Shown here: piece by piece, positions 1-8,492 of the stretch
Numbering within the stretch: the stretch's first letter is position 1
Layout: each line of letters starts with the position of its first letter
Origin: Streptomyces sp. A 4/2
GTDB taxonomy: Bacteria; Actinomycetota; Actinomycetes; Streptomycetales; Streptomycetaceae
Length of the DNA stretch: 64,000 bases
NCBI RefSeq assembly: GCF_940670765.1
Contig: NZ_CALNVW010000030.1
Location: 124,001 to 188,000 of the forward strand
Direction: 5' to 3'
Made by a program: the position numbers and the translations under genes
Notes under the pieces: model-generated
Database searches by the model: none
The model's input: the letters and a program-made list of their open reading frames with translations, nothing else
Told to the model about the DNA's origin: nothing

Positions 1-131
1 CGGGTGCGTGGACCGCCACCGGCTGGCCGGCGACCATGGAAGGCGCAGTGCGCAGCGGCTTCAGCGCCGCTGGTGCCGCGCTCTCCGGACTCGGCCGCCC
101 CCACGATCATCCGCTTCAGGAGGCGGCATGA
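1..131 (+). CDS. hpnE: HpnE hydroxysqualene dehydroxylase, C-terminal end (partial)
   Basis: The third frame is open from the window edge and stops at the TGA at 129-131, giving the last 42 residues of a protein (GAWTATGWPATMEGAVRSG and so on). The pattern of a W-x-A-T-G-W-P-A-T-M-E-G-A-V-x-S-G tail is typical of the end of FAD-dependent phytoene-desaturase-like enzymes, where it contributes to the FAD site. HpnE reduces hydroxysqualene to squalene with HpnC and HpnD. Its stop overlaps the next start as ATGA, which fits an operon. The identity rests on the tail motif plus the neighbouring hopanoid genes; the body of the gene is outside the window. Confidence 0.75.
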   Translation, partial: GAWTATGWPATMEGAVRSGFSAAGAALSGLGRPHDHPLQEAA

Positions 132-1210
132 GCACTGTTACTGGAACAAGAGGAGAGCCTGTGACCCCGGCCGCAGACACCGTCGACATCGTCGCGCTTC
201 TGGAGCGCGGACGGACCCTGTCCTCACCGGTGCTGCGCGCTGCCGTTGACCGGCTCGCACCGCCCATGGACACCGTCGCCGCCTACCACTTCGGCTGGAT
301 CGACGCCGAGGGCCGCCCCTCCGACGGGGACGGCGGCAAGGCCGTGCGCCCGGCGCTCGCGCTGCTCTCGGCGGAGGCCGCGGGCGCCGCGGCGGAGGTC
401 GGCATCCCCGGCGCCGTCGCCGTGGAACTCGTCCACAACTTCTCGCTGCTGCACGACGACCTGATGGACGGGGACGAGCAGCGCCGCCACCGGGACACCG
501 TCTGGAAGGTGCACGGCCCCGCCCAGGCGATCCTCGTCGGCGACGCGCTCTTCGCACTGGCGAACGAGATCCTGCTGGAGCTCGGCACCGTGGAGGCCGG
601 ACGCGCCACGCGCCGGCTCACCACCGCCACCCGCAAGCTGATCGACGGTCAGGCCCAGGACATCTCCTACGAGCACCGCGAACGGGTCACCGTCGAGGAG
701 TGCCTGGAGATGGAGGGCAACAAGACGGGCGCCCTGCTCGCCTGCGCCGTCTCCATCGGCGCGGTGCTCGGCGGCGCCGACGACCGGACGGCCGACACGC
801 TGGAGGCGTACGGCTACCACCTCGGCCTGGCGTTCCAGGCCGTCGACGACCTGCTCGGCATCTGGGGCGACCCGGAGGCGACCGGCAAGCAGACCTGGAG
901 CGACCTGCGCCAGCGCAAGAAGTCCCTGCCGGTCGTCGCGGCACTCGCGGCCGGCGGACCGGCGTCGGAACAGCTGGGCGAACTGCTCGCTGCCGACGCC
1001 AAGAGCAATGACTTCGACACCTTCTCCGAGGAGGAGTTCGCCGCACGGGCGGCTCTCATCGAAGAGGCGGGCGGCCGGGAGTGGACCTCCCAGGAAGCCC
1101 GCAGACAGCACGCGATCGCCATCGACGCGCTCACCGGTGTCGAAATGCCGGAAAGGGTAAGGGCGCAGCTCATCGCGCTCGCCGACTTCGTCGTAGTACG
1201 GAAGAGATGA
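128..1210 (+). CDS. Polyprenyl (farnesyl-type) diphosphate synthase of the hopanoid cluster
   Basis: Trans-isoprenyl diphosphate synthase of 360 residues, expected to condense IPP with allylic diphosphates to supply C15 precursors for squalene in the cytoplasm. The first aspartate-rich motif DDLMD is at residues 110-114 and the second, starting DDLLG, is at 240-244; both bind the Mg-diphosphate. I chose ATG at 128 because AGGAGG lies at 118-123 and the codon overlaps the hpnE stop as ATGA. A GTG at 161 also has an AGGAG in front of it (151-155) and would give 349 residues. Conserved sequence begins near residue 20, so both starts are possible. It is the cluster-linked synthase always seen next to shc in Streptomyces. 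Confidence 0.9.
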   Translation: MSTVTGTRGEPVTPAADTVDIVALLERGRTLSSPVLRAAVDRLAPPMDTVAAYHFGWIDAEGRPSDGDGGKAVRPALALLSAEAAGAAAEVGIPGAVAVELVHNFSLLHDDLMDGDEQRRHRDTVWKVHGPAQAILVGDALFALANEILLELGTVEAGRATRRLTTATRKLIDGQAQDISYEHRERVTVEECLEMEGNKTGALLACAVSIGAVLGGADDRTADTLEAYGYHLGLAFQAVDDLLGIWGDPEATGKQTWSDLRQRKKSLPVVAALAAGGPASEQLGELLAADAKSNDFDTFSEEEFAARAALIEEAGGREWTSQEARRQHAIAIDALTGVEMPERVRAQLIALADFVVVRKR

Positions 1211-1238
1211 TCACCATCGCCACATAATTCGCAGTCGC

Positions 1239-1264
1239 CGGCCGGCGTCCGTGGACGCCGGCCG
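1239..1264 (+). promoter_or_regulatory. Perfect 12-bp inverted repeat in front of shc
   Basis: CGGCCGGCGTCC (1239-1250) is followed after only two bases (GT) by its exact reverse complement (1253-1264). It occupies the 101-bp gap between the polyprenyl synthase and shc, 47 bases before the shc start. It has no U tract, so it may act as an mRNA stabiliser, partial terminator or processing site rather than a simple terminator. The near-zero spacer would also allow DNA-level palindrome recognition. Confidence 0.55.
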
Positions 1265-1311
1265 ACGGAGACCCCAGCACAGCAGAGGAAGTACTGCACG
1301 AAGGGGAAGCC

Positions 1312-3303
1312 ATGACAGCGACGACCGACGGAAGCCCCGGAGCCATGGAGCCCCGCGCAGCCTCGGCCAGTGAAACAACCGAAACTATCCCCGTCGGCGA
1401 TCCGGTACGTGACGCCGCCGAGCGGGCCGCAGCGAACTCCGTCGAGTACCTGCTCCGAGCCCAGGACGCCCAAGGCTGGTGGAAGGGCGATCTGGAAACC
1501 AACGTCACCATGGACGCCGAGGATCTGCTGCTGAGACAGTTCCTCGGAATCCAGGACGCGCGGACCACCGAGGCCGCGGGCCGGTTCATCCGGGGCGAGC
1601 AGCGCGAGGACGGCACCTGGGCCACCTTCTTCAAGGGCCCCGGTGAACTCTCCGCCACCATCGAGGCGTACGTGGCCCTGCGGCTCGCCGGGGACGCACC
1701 CGACGCACCGCACATGGCACTCGCCTCCTCCTGGATCCGCGCCCACGGCGGGGTCGCCGCGAGCCGGGTGTTCACCAGGATCTGGCTCGCGCTCTTCGGC
1801 TGGTGGAAATGGGACGACCTCCCCGAGCTACCACCTGAGATGATTTTCCTGCCGAAGTGGTTCCCGCTCAACATCTACGATTTCGGCTGCTGGGCCCGGC
1901 AGACGATCGTGCCGCTCACCGTCGTCTCGGCGAAACGCCCGGTACGCCCGGCCCCCTTCGCCCTGGACGAGCTGCACATCGACCCCGGCGACCCCAATCC
2001 GGCCAAACCGCTTGCATCCGTGTCCAGTTGGGACGGGGCGTTCCAGCGTCTCGACAAGGCGCTGCACGTCTACCACCGCATCGCACCGCGAAGATTCCGC
2101 AAGGCGGCGATGAACGCGGCGGCCCGCTGGATCATCGAGCGGCAGGAGAACGACGGCTGCTGGGGCGGTATCCAGCCACCCGCCGTGTACTCGGTGATCG
2201 CCCTGCACCTGCTGGGATACGACATCGACCACCCCGTGATGCGGGCGGGCCTCGCGTCGCTGGACCGGTTCGCCATCTGGCGCGAGGACGGCGCCCGCAT
2301 GATCGAGGCGTGCCAGTCCCCGGTCTGGGACACCTGCCTGGCCACCATCGCGCTGGCGGACGCGGGGCTGAGCCCCGATCACCCGGCGCTCGTCAAGGCC
2401 GCCGAGTGGATGCTCGGCGAAGAGATCGACCGGCCCGGCGACTGGTCCGTACGCCGTCCCGAACTGGCCCCCGGCGGCTGGGCGTTCGAGTTCCACAACG
2501 ACAACTACCCCGACATCGACGACACCGCCGAGGTCGTCCTGGCCCTGCGCCGCGTTCAGGTGCCGGACCGGGGGCGCCTGGAAGGTGCCATCGCGCGGGG
2601 CGTGCGCTGGAATCTCGGTATGCAGTCCAAGGACGGCGCCTGGGGAGCCTTCGACGCCGACAACGACAGTCCGTTCCCGAACCGGCTGCCGTTCTGCGAC
2701 TTCGGTGAGGTCATCGACCCGCCGTCGGCCGACGTCACCGGGCACGTCGTGGAGATGCTCGCCATCGAGGGGAAGGCCCACGACCCGCGCACCCGGCGCG
2801 GGATCGAGTGGCTCCTCGCCGAACAGGAGGCGACCGGAGCCTGGTTCGGGCGCTGGGGCGTCAACTACATCTACGGCACCGGGTCGGTGATCCCGGCACT
2901 CACCGCGGCCGGGCTGCCCACCTCCCATCCGGCCATCCGCCGTGCGGTCTCCTGGCTGGAGTCCGTACAGAACGAGGACGGCGGCTGGGGCGAGGACCTC
3001 CGCTCCTACAAGGAGGAGGAGTGGATCGGGCACGGCGCCTCGACCGCGTCGCAGACCGCCTGGGCACTGCTGGCGCTGCTCGCGGCGGGGGAGCGGGAGA
3101 ACAAGGCCGTGGAGCGGGGCGTCAGCTGGCTCGCCGAGACACAGCGTCCGGACGGCGCCTGGGACGAGCCGTTCTTCACCGGCACCGGCTTCCCCTGGGA
3201 CTTCTCGATCAACTACAACCTCTACCGGCAGGTCTTCCCGCTCACCGCACTGGGACGGTACGTCCACGGTGAGCCCTTCGCCGCGACCCGGCAGGGGAGC
3301 TGA
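1312..3303 (+). CDS. shc: Squalene-hopene cyclase
   Basis: Cyclises squalene to hopene/hopanol; a monotopic membrane enzyme of the class II terpene cyclase family. The 663-residue length is normal. The catalytic DXDD motif is DIDD at residues 401-404, followed by TAE as in bacterial cyclases. Several QW-type repeats are visible, for example QDAQGWW near residue 51, QENDGCWGG, QSKDGAWG and QNEDGGWGE, which stabilise the alpha-alpha barrels. The first residues (1-40) are variable. A purine-rich GGGG at 1303-1306 sits five bases before the ATG. Its stop overlaps the next gene as TGATG. This is the signature gene that fixes the cluster as hopanoid biosynthesis. Confidence 0.98.
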   Translation: MTATTDGSPGAMEPRAASASETTETIPVGDPVRDAAERAAANSVEYLLRAQDAQGWWKGDLETNVTMDAEDLLLRQFLGIQDARTTEAAGRFIRGEQREDGTWATFFKGPGELSATIEAYVALRLAGDAPDAPHMALASSWIRAHGGVAASRVFTRIWLALFGWWKWDDLPELPPEMIFLPKWFPLNIYDFGCWARQTIVPLTVVSAKRPVRPAPFALDELHIDPGDPNPAKPLASVSSWDGAFQRLDKALHVYHRIAPRRFRKAAMNAAARWIIERQENDGCWGGIQPPAVYSVIALHLLGYDIDHPVMRAGLASLDRFAIWREDGARMIEACQSPVWDTCLATIALADAGLSPDHPALVKAAEWMLGEEIDRPGDWSVRRPELAPGGWAFEFHNDNYPDIDDTAEVVLALRRVQVPDRGRLEGAIARGVRWNLGMQSKDGAWGAFDADNDSPFPNRLPFCDFGEVIDPPSADVTGHVVEMLAIEGKAHDPRTRRGIEWLLAEQEATGAWFGRWGVNYIYGTGSVIPALTAAGLPTSHPAIRRAVSWLESVQNEDGGWGEDLRSYKEEEWIGHGASTASQTAWALLALLAAGERENKAVERGVSWLAETQRPDGAWDEPFFTGTGFPWDFSINYNLYRQVFPLTALGRYVHGEPFAATRQGS

Positions 3304-3944
3304 TGGCGGAGGCTCCTGACAGTGCGCCGCTGCTGATCGCCTGTGCGCTCGGCATCGAGAAGTTCGCCCTGCGCACCGGCGGGCGCGGCGGCGCACCGGG
3401 TCCGGTGACCGTACTCCGTACGGGCATGGGGCCCGAGGCGGCGGCACACGCCGTCACCCGCACGCTCGGCGAGGCCCCCGCGCGGGACTCCGCCGTGATC
3501 GCCTCCGGCTTCTGCGCCGGTCTGCTGCCCGGGATGAACCCGGGCGACGTGATCGTCGCCGACGAGACCAGGGACGGCGCGGGGGTCACCCCCTGCGTGG
3601 GCACCGAACTCCTCGCCAAGGCGCTGGCCGCCGCCCTGCCCGGCCGAACCGTGCACACCGGTCCGATGACCGGCTCAGACCATGTAGTACGCGGCCACGA
3701 AAGGGCCGAGCTGCGTGCCACAGGGGCGATCGCCGTGGACATGGAATCCGCGGCGACGCTCTGGAGCGCCGTAAGGGCCGGGCCCCGCCCGGTTGCGGCC
3801 GTACGAGTGGTCGTGGACGCTCCAGAACATGAACTCGTCCGAATCGGGACGGTACGCGGTGGAATATCGGCCTTCCGCGTTCTCCGTGCCGTCCTTCCAG
3901 CTTTCTATGAATGGCACCGTTCTTTGCTGCTCCCCAGGAGGTGA
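3303..3944 (+). CDS. hpnG: HpnG-type adenosylhopane nucleosidase / phosphorylase
   Basis: A 213-residue member of the nucleoside phosphorylase/MTA-SAH nucleosidase fold. In hopanoid pathways HpnG removes adenine from adenosylhopane to give ribosylhopane. The glycine-rich GMGPEAA segment (about residues 41-47) and the conserved DMESAA motif near residue 147, which holds the catalytic acid and ribose contacts, are seen. It starts with ATG inside the shc stop (TGATG), so it is translationally coupled. It is immediately followed by hpnH, the preceding step in the chemistry, as in other actinobacteria. The family is broad, so the assignment depends partly on context. Confidence 0.9.
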   Translation: MAEAPDSAPLLIACALGIEKFALRTGGRGGAPGPVTVLRTGMGPEAAAHAVTRTLGEAPARDSAVIASGFCAGLLPGMNPGDVIVADETRDGAGVTPCVGTELLAKALAAALPGRTVHTGPMTGSDHVVRGHERAELRATGAIAVDMESAATLWSAVRAGPRPVAAVRVVVDAPEHELVRIGTVRGGISAFRVLRAVLPAFYEWHRSLLLPRR

Positions 3945-3949
3945 GCTAG

Positions 3950-4972
3950 ATGGCCATGCCGCTCCGTCAGACCATCAGGGTCGGGACGTATCTCTTCGAA
4001 CAGAAACTCCGCAAGCGCGAGAAATTCCCATTGATCGTCGAGCTGGAGCCTCTCTTCGCCTGCAACCTCGCGTGCGAGGGCTGCGGGAAGATCCAGCACC
4101 CGGCGGGAGTTCTCAAGCAGCGCATGCCGGTGGCACAGGCCGTGGGCGCGGTGCTCGAATCGGGCGCTCCGATGGTTTCCATCGCAGGTGGCGAGCCCCT
4201 GATGCACCCGCAGATCCATGAGATCGTGCGGCAGCTGGTGGCGAAGAAGAAGTACGTCTTCCTCTGCACCAACGCGATGCTGATGCGCAAGAAGATGGAC
4301 AAGTTCACCCCCTCGCCCTATTTCGCGTTCACGGTGCACATCGACGGGCTGCGCGAGCGGCACGACGAATCCGTGGCGAAGGAGGGGGTGTTCGACGAGG
4401 CCGTGGAGGCCATCAAGGAAGCCAAGAAGCGCGGATTCCGGGTCACCACCAACTCCACGTTCTTCAACACCGACACCCCGCAGAACATCATCGAGGTACT
4501 CAATTACCTCAATGACGATCTCGAAGTGGACGAGATGATGATCTCGCCCGCCTACGCCTACGAGAAGGCACCGGACCAGGAACACTTCCTGGGTGTCGAG
4601 CAGACCCGGGAACTCTTCAAGAAGTCGTTCGCCGGCGGGAACAGGGGACGGTGGCGTCTCAACCACTCGCCGCTCTTCCTGGATTTCCTGGAAGGCAAGG
4701 TCGACTTCCCGTGCACCGCGTGGGCGATCCCCAACTACTCGCTCTTCGGCTGGCAGCGCCCCTGCTACCTGATGAACGACGGGTACGTCCCCACGTACAA
4801 GGAGCTCGTCGAGAAGACCGACTGGGACAAGTACGGACGCGGCAAGGACGACCGCTGCGCCAACTGCATGGCGCACTGCGGCTACGAGCCGACCGCCGTA
4901 CTCGCCACGATGGGCTCGCTCAAGGAGACCATCCGTGCCGCCCGAGAGACGGTCTCCGGAAACCGCGGGTGA
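3950..4972 (+). CDS. hpnH: HpnH adenosylhopane synthase, radical SAM
   Basis: Radical SAM enzyme of 340 residues that adds 5'-deoxyadenosyl to hopene (diploptene) to start side-chain formation. The iron-sulfur cysteines are C38-x3-C42-x2-C45 (ACNLACEGCGK), and the SAM-contacting AGGEPL motif follows at about residues 80-85. A C-terminal cysteine group (CANCMAHCGYEP) is the usual extra motif of HpnH. A very strong ribosome site AGGAGGTGA (3936-3944) is six bases before the ATG and contains the hpnG stop. A second ATG lies two codons later. The gene ends 14 bases before a strong hairpin. Confidence 0.96.
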   Translation: MAMPLRQTIRVGTYLFEQKLRKREKFPLIVELEPLFACNLACEGCGKIQHPAGVLKQRMPVAQAVGAVLESGAPMVSIAGGEPLMHPQIHEIVRQLVAKKKYVFLCTNAMLMRKKMDKFTPSPYFAFTVHIDGLRERHDESVAKEGVFDEAVEAIKEAKKRGFRVTTNSTFFNTDTPQNIIEVLNYLNDDLEVDEMMISPAYAYEKAPDQEHFLGVEQTRELFKKSFAGGNRGRWRLNHSPLFLDFLEGKVDFPCTAWAIPNYSLFGWQRPCYLMNDGYVPTYKELVEKTDWDKYGRGKDDRCANCMAHCGYEPTAVLATMGSLKETIRAARETVSGNRG

Positions 4973-4985
4973 CGTGATGACCGGT

Positions 4986-5010
4986 GGGGAGCCGGTGACA
5001 CCGGCTCCCC
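4986..5010 (+). terminator. Terminator-like hairpin after hpnH
   Basis: GGGGAGCCGGTG (4986-4997), a single A, then the exact complement CACCGGCTCCCC (4999-5010): a perfect 12-bp inverted repeat 14 bases past the hpnH stop. There is no U run, which is common for Streptomyces terminators. It may end or attenuate the upstream operon, or be an RNA stabilising 3' structure, since dxs and hpnO continue in the same direction. Confidence 0.6.
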
Positions 5011-5014
5011 CCGC

Positions 5015-5077
5015 GCCGCCGGCCCGGCCTGTCGCGGTGCGCCGCCCCTCGCGGCGCATCCAGGCCGGGCCGGCGGC
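5015..5077 (+). other. Nested 17-bp / 8-bp inverted repeats upstream of dxs
   Basis: GCCGCCGGCCCGGCCTG (5015-5031) pairs perfectly with 5061-5077. Its 29-base loop contains a second perfect hairpin, TGCGCCGC (5038-5045) with GCGGCGCA (5051-5058). The element starts five bases after the previous hairpin and ends 61 bases before the dxs start. No coding frame is apparent in the 166-bp gap. A stacked transcription barrier or a structured leader of dxs is possible. Confidence 0.6.
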
Positions 5078-5138
5078 AGTCGCGCCGGGGTTCCCGACGC
5101 CGCTGTGAGCGATAAGAAATCCGAGAGGGGGCCCAAGC

Positions 5139-7019
5139 GTGTCGATCTTGGAAAATATCCGGGGGCCGCGCGACCTGAAGGCGCTGGAAGACACTGAACT
5201 CGGTGAACTGGCAGAGGAAATAAGGGAGTTCCTGATCCAGGCGGTGGCCAGGACCGGCGGACATCTGGGACCGAACCTGGGGGTCGTCGAACTCACCATC
5301 GCCCTGCACCGGGTGTTCGACTCGCCCGCCGACCGCATCCTGTGGGACACCGGCCACCAGAGCTACGTGCACAAGCTGCTCACCGGCCGGCAGGACTTCT
5401 CCAAACTGCGCAGCAAGGGGGGCCTCTCCGGCTATCCCGCCCGCGCGGAGTCGGAACACGACGTCATCGAGAACTCGCACGCCTCCACGGTCCTGGGCTG
5501 GGCCGACGGCCTCGCCAAGGCCAACGAGGTGCGGGGCAGGACCGGCCATGTGATCGCGGTGACCGGCGACGGAGCGCTCACCGGCGGGATGGCGTGGGAG
5601 GCGCTGAACAACATCGCGGCGGCCGGTGACCGCCCGCTGATCATCGTCGTCAACGACAACGGACGGTCGTACGGGCCCACGATCGGCGGCCTGTCCCACC
5701 ACTTCGCCACGCTCCGGACCACCGACGGCTACGAGCGCTTCCTGGCCTGGGGCAAGGACGTGCTCCACCACACCCCCGTCGTGGGGCAGCCGCTCTACGA
5801 GTCGCTGCACGGCGCGAAGAAGGGGTTCAAGGACGCCTTCGCACCCCAGGGGATGTTCGAGGACCTGGGGCTCAAGTACGTCGGGCCGATCGACGGGCAC
5901 GACCTGGAAGCCGTCCAGACGGCGCTGGTCCGCGCGAAACGCTTCCACGGTCCGGTGCTCGTGCACTGTCTGACCGAGAAGGGCCGCGGATACCGGCCCG
6001 CCCTGGAGGACGACGCGGACCGTTTCCACACCGTCGGCGTCATGGACCCGCTGACCTGCGAGCCGCTCGCCGCGTCCAGCGGCCCGTCCTGGACCTCGGT
6101 GTTCGGCGCGGAGATCGCCGAGATCGGCGCCGAACGCCCCGACGTCGTGGCGGTCACCGCGGCGATGCTGCACCCGGTCGGGCTCACCGAATTCGCCGAA
6201 CGGTTTCCCGACCGGGTCTGGGACGTGGGCATCGCCGAACAGCATGCGACGGTCTCCGCCGCCGGACTCGCCACCGGCGGACTCCATCCGGTGGTCGCGG
6301 TGTACGCGACCTTCCTCAACCGGGCCTTCGACCAGCTGCTGATGGACGTGGCGCTGCACAGGTGCGGGGTGACGTTCGTACTCGACCGGGCAGGTGTGAC
6401 CGGGGACGACGGGGCCTCGCACAACGGCATGTGGGACATGTCCCTCCTCCAGGTCGTGCCCGGCCTCCGGATAGCCGCGCCCCGCGACGCCGACCAGCTC
6501 CGGGCCCAGCTGCGGGAAGCCGTCGACGTCGACGACGCGCCGACCGTGCTGCGCTTCCCCAAGGAATCCGTGGGCGAGCCGGTTCCGGCGATCGACCGGG
6601 TGGGCGGGATGGACGTACTGCACCGCGCCGACCGCCCCCAGGTGCTTCTGGTGGCCGTCGGCGTACTCGCGCCGGTCTGCCTGCAGGCCGCCGAACTCCT
6701 GGAGGGCCGGGGGATCGGCTGTACGGTCGTCGACCCCCGCTGGGTCAAGCCGGTGGACGAGCAGCTGCCCCCGCTCGCCGCCGGGCACCGGCTGGTCGCG
6801 GTCGTCGAGGACAACAGCCGCAGCGGCGGTGTGGGCTCGGCCGTCGGGCAGGCGCTGCGCGACGCGGGCGTGGACGTACCGCTGCGGACCTTCGGAATCC
6901 CCGAGCAGTTCCTCCCGCACGCCAAGCGAGGCGAGGTACTGGCCGACATCGGGCTCACGCCCGTCGAGATCGCAGGACGGATCAGCGCCGCCCTGAAAGC
7001 CAAGGAGAAGACGGAATGA
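5139..7019 (+). CDS. dxs: 1-deoxy-D-xylulose-5-phosphate synthase (cluster copy)
   Basis: Condenses pyruvate and glyceraldehyde 3-phosphate to DXP, the first MEP-pathway step, using thiamine diphosphate in the cytoplasm. The 626 residues show the TPP/Mg motif GDGALTGG followed about 24 residues later by VVNDN, the central transketolase pyrimidine-binding domain with DRAGVTGDDGASHNG, and a C-terminal transketolase domain. It starts with GTG at 5139 behind GAGAGGGGG. It is likely a second, hopanoid-dedicated copy that raises isoprenoid supply; the housekeeping copy would be elsewhere. It overlaps hpnO by ATGA. Upstream are two strong hairpins, so its transcription may be uncoupled from hpnH. 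Confidence 0.95.
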   Translation: MSILENIRGPRDLKALEDTELGELAEEIREFLIQAVARTGGHLGPNLGVVELTIALHRVFDSPADRILWDTGHQSYVHKLLTGRQDFSKLRSKGGLSGYPARAESEHDVIENSHASTVLGWADGLAKANEVRGRTGHVIAVTGDGALTGGMAWEALNNIAAAGDRPLIIVVNDNGRSYGPTIGGLSHHFATLRTTDGYERFLAWGKDVLHHTPVVGQPLYESLHGAKKGFKDAFAPQGMFEDLGLKYVGPIDGHDLEAVQTALVRAKRFHGPVLVHCLTEKGRGYRPALEDDADRFHTVGVMDPLTCEPLAASSGPSWTSVFGAEIAEIGAERPDVVAVTAAMLHPVGLTEFAERFPDRVWDVGIAEQHATVSAAGLATGGLHPVVAVYATFLNRAFDQLLMDVALHRCGVTFVLDRAGVTGDDGASHNGMWDMSLLQVVPGLRIAAPRDADQLRAQLREAVDVDDAPTVLRFPKESVGEPVPAIDRVGGMDVLHRADRPQVLLVAVGVLAPVCLQAAELLEGRGIGCTVVDPRWVKPVDEQLPPLAAGHRLVAVVEDNSRSGGVGSAVGQALRDAGVDVPLRTFGIPEQFLPHAKRGEVLADIGLTPVEIAGRISAALKAKEKTE

Positions 7020-8413
7020 CGGAAGGCGCGCCCAAGGGGTTCGACCTGGCGACCCTGCTGGCCGAGCGGGGCGGTGAGCGTTACGAGCTGCACGCGCGGT
7101 ACCTGAACCACCAGCTGCCGCGGATGCTGCACACCATCGGCTTCGACCGTGTCTACGAACGGGCCGAGGGAGCCCACTTCTGGGACGCGGACGGCAACGA
7201 CTACCTGGACATGCTCGCGGGCTTCGGCGTGATGGGGCTCGGCCGCCACCACCCCGTCGTACGCAAGGCACTGCACGACGTGCTGGACGCCTCGCTCGCC
7301 GATCTGACGCGCTTCGACTGCCAGCCGCTGCCCGGCCTGCTCGCCGAGAAACTGCTGGAGCACTCGCCGCACCTGGACCGGGTGTTCTTCGGCAACAGCG
7401 GCACGGAAGCGGTGGAGACCGCGCTGAAGTTCGCCCGGTACGCCACCGGGAAGCCCAGGATCCTTTACTGCTCCCACGCCTTCCACGGGCTGACGACCGG
7501 CTCGCTCTCGGTCAACGGGGAGGACGGCTTCCGGGACGGATTCGCGCCGCTGCTGCCCGACACCGCGATCGCGATGGGCGATCTGGCTGCGCTGGAGCGG
7601 GAGTTGAAGCGCGGGGACGTGGCCGGTTTCGTCGTCGAGCCGATCCAGGGCAAGGGCGTCCTGGCGTCGCCGCCCGGATTCCTGCGGGCCGCCCAGGAGC
7701 TGCTGCACCGTCACAAGGCGCTGCTGATCGCCGACGAGGTGCAGACGGGGCTCGGCCGGACCGGGGACTTCTACGCCTACCAGCACGAGGAGGGCGTCGA
7801 GCCGGACCTGGTCTGTGTGGCCAAGGCCCTCTCCGGCGGATACGTCCCCGTCAGCGCGACGCTCGGCAAGGACTGGATCTTCAAGAAGGTCTACTCGTCC
7901 ATGGACCGGGTGCTCGTGCACTCGGCCAGCTTCGGATCCAACGCCCAGGCGATGGCCGCCGGGCTCGCGGTCCTCTCGGTCATGGAGGACGAGCAGACCG
8001 TCGCCAACGCCCGGGTGACGGGGGAGCTGCTGAAGTCGCGGCTGGCGGCGCTGATTCCGAAGTACGAGCTGCTGCACGACGTCCGCGGGCGCGGGCTGAT
8101 GATCGGTATCGAGTTCGGCCGTCCTTCGTCGCTGAAGCTCCGCAGCAGGTGGACGATGCTCCAGGCCGCCCGCAAGGGACTCTTCGCGCAGATGGTCGTC
8201 GTACCGCTGCTGCAGAAGCACCGCATCCTCACCCAGGTCTCCGGCGACCATCTGGAAGTGATCAAGCTGATCCCGCCGCTGACCATCGGTGAGGCCGAGG
8301 TGGACCGCTTCGTCGAGGCCTTCACCGCTGTGATGGAAGACGCACACGGCGGGGGCGGTCTGATGTGGGACTTCGGGAGGACACTGGTGAAGCAGGCCGT
8401 AGCCAACCGCTGA
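7016..8413 (+). CDS. hpnO: HpnO-like PLP aminotransferase (class III)
   Basis: A 465-residue class III (ornithine/acetylornithine-type) aminotransferase. In hopanoid clusters this protein converts the ribosyl-derived aldehyde to aminobacteriohopanetriol. Visible signatures are NSGTEAVETALKFAR for phosphate binding, ADEVQTGLGRTG with the PLP-ring aspartate, and the Schiff-base lysine K270 in AKALSGGYVP. The ATG overlaps the dxs stop (ATGA), and the open frame upstream of it is only dxs antiframe sequence. It appears to be the last enzyme gene of the cluster, followed by a regulator with its own operator. Confidence 0.9.
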   Translation: MTEGAPKGFDLATLLAERGGERYELHARYLNHQLPRMLHTIGFDRVYERAEGAHFWDADGNDYLDMLAGFGVMGLGRHHPVVRKALHDVLDASLADLTRFDCQPLPGLLAEKLLEHSPHLDRVFFGNSGTEAVETALKFARYATGKPRILYCSHAFHGLTTGSLSVNGEDGFRDGFAPLLPDTAIAMGDLAALERELKRGDVAGFVVEPIQGKGVLASPPGFLRAAQELLHRHKALLIADEVQTGLGRTGDFYAYQHEEGVEPDLVCVAKALSGGYVPVSATLGKDWIFKKVYSSMDRVLVHSASFGSNAQAMAAGLAVLSVMEDEQTVANARVTGELLKSRLAALIPKYELLHDVRGRGLMIGIEFGRPSSLKLRSRWTMLQAARKGLFAQMVVVPLLQKHRILTQVSGDHLEVIKLIPPLTIGEAEVDRFVEAFTAVMEDAHGGGGLMWDFGRTLVKQAVANR

Positions 8414-8437
8414 CCCGTCCTGCTGGACCCATGGATT

Positions 8438-8472
8438 TTGCCTCAGAGGCAAGAAATTTGCCTCTGAGGCAT
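8438..8472. promoter_or_regulatory. Twin palindromic operator before the XRE-cupin regulator
   Basis: Two near-identical sites TTGCCTC-A-GAGGCAA (8438-8452) and TTGCCTC-T-GAGGCAT (8458-8472) have centres 20 bp apart, about two helical turns. Together they form a perfect 14-bp inverted repeat around GAAAT. The site lies 21 bp before the XRE-cupin start, and there is no clear ribosome site between them, so the transcript may be nearly leaderless. Autoregulation by the adjacent gene is the simplest reading. Confidence 0.7.
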
Positions 8473-8492
8473 TTTGCTGTCCCAATGGGTAC

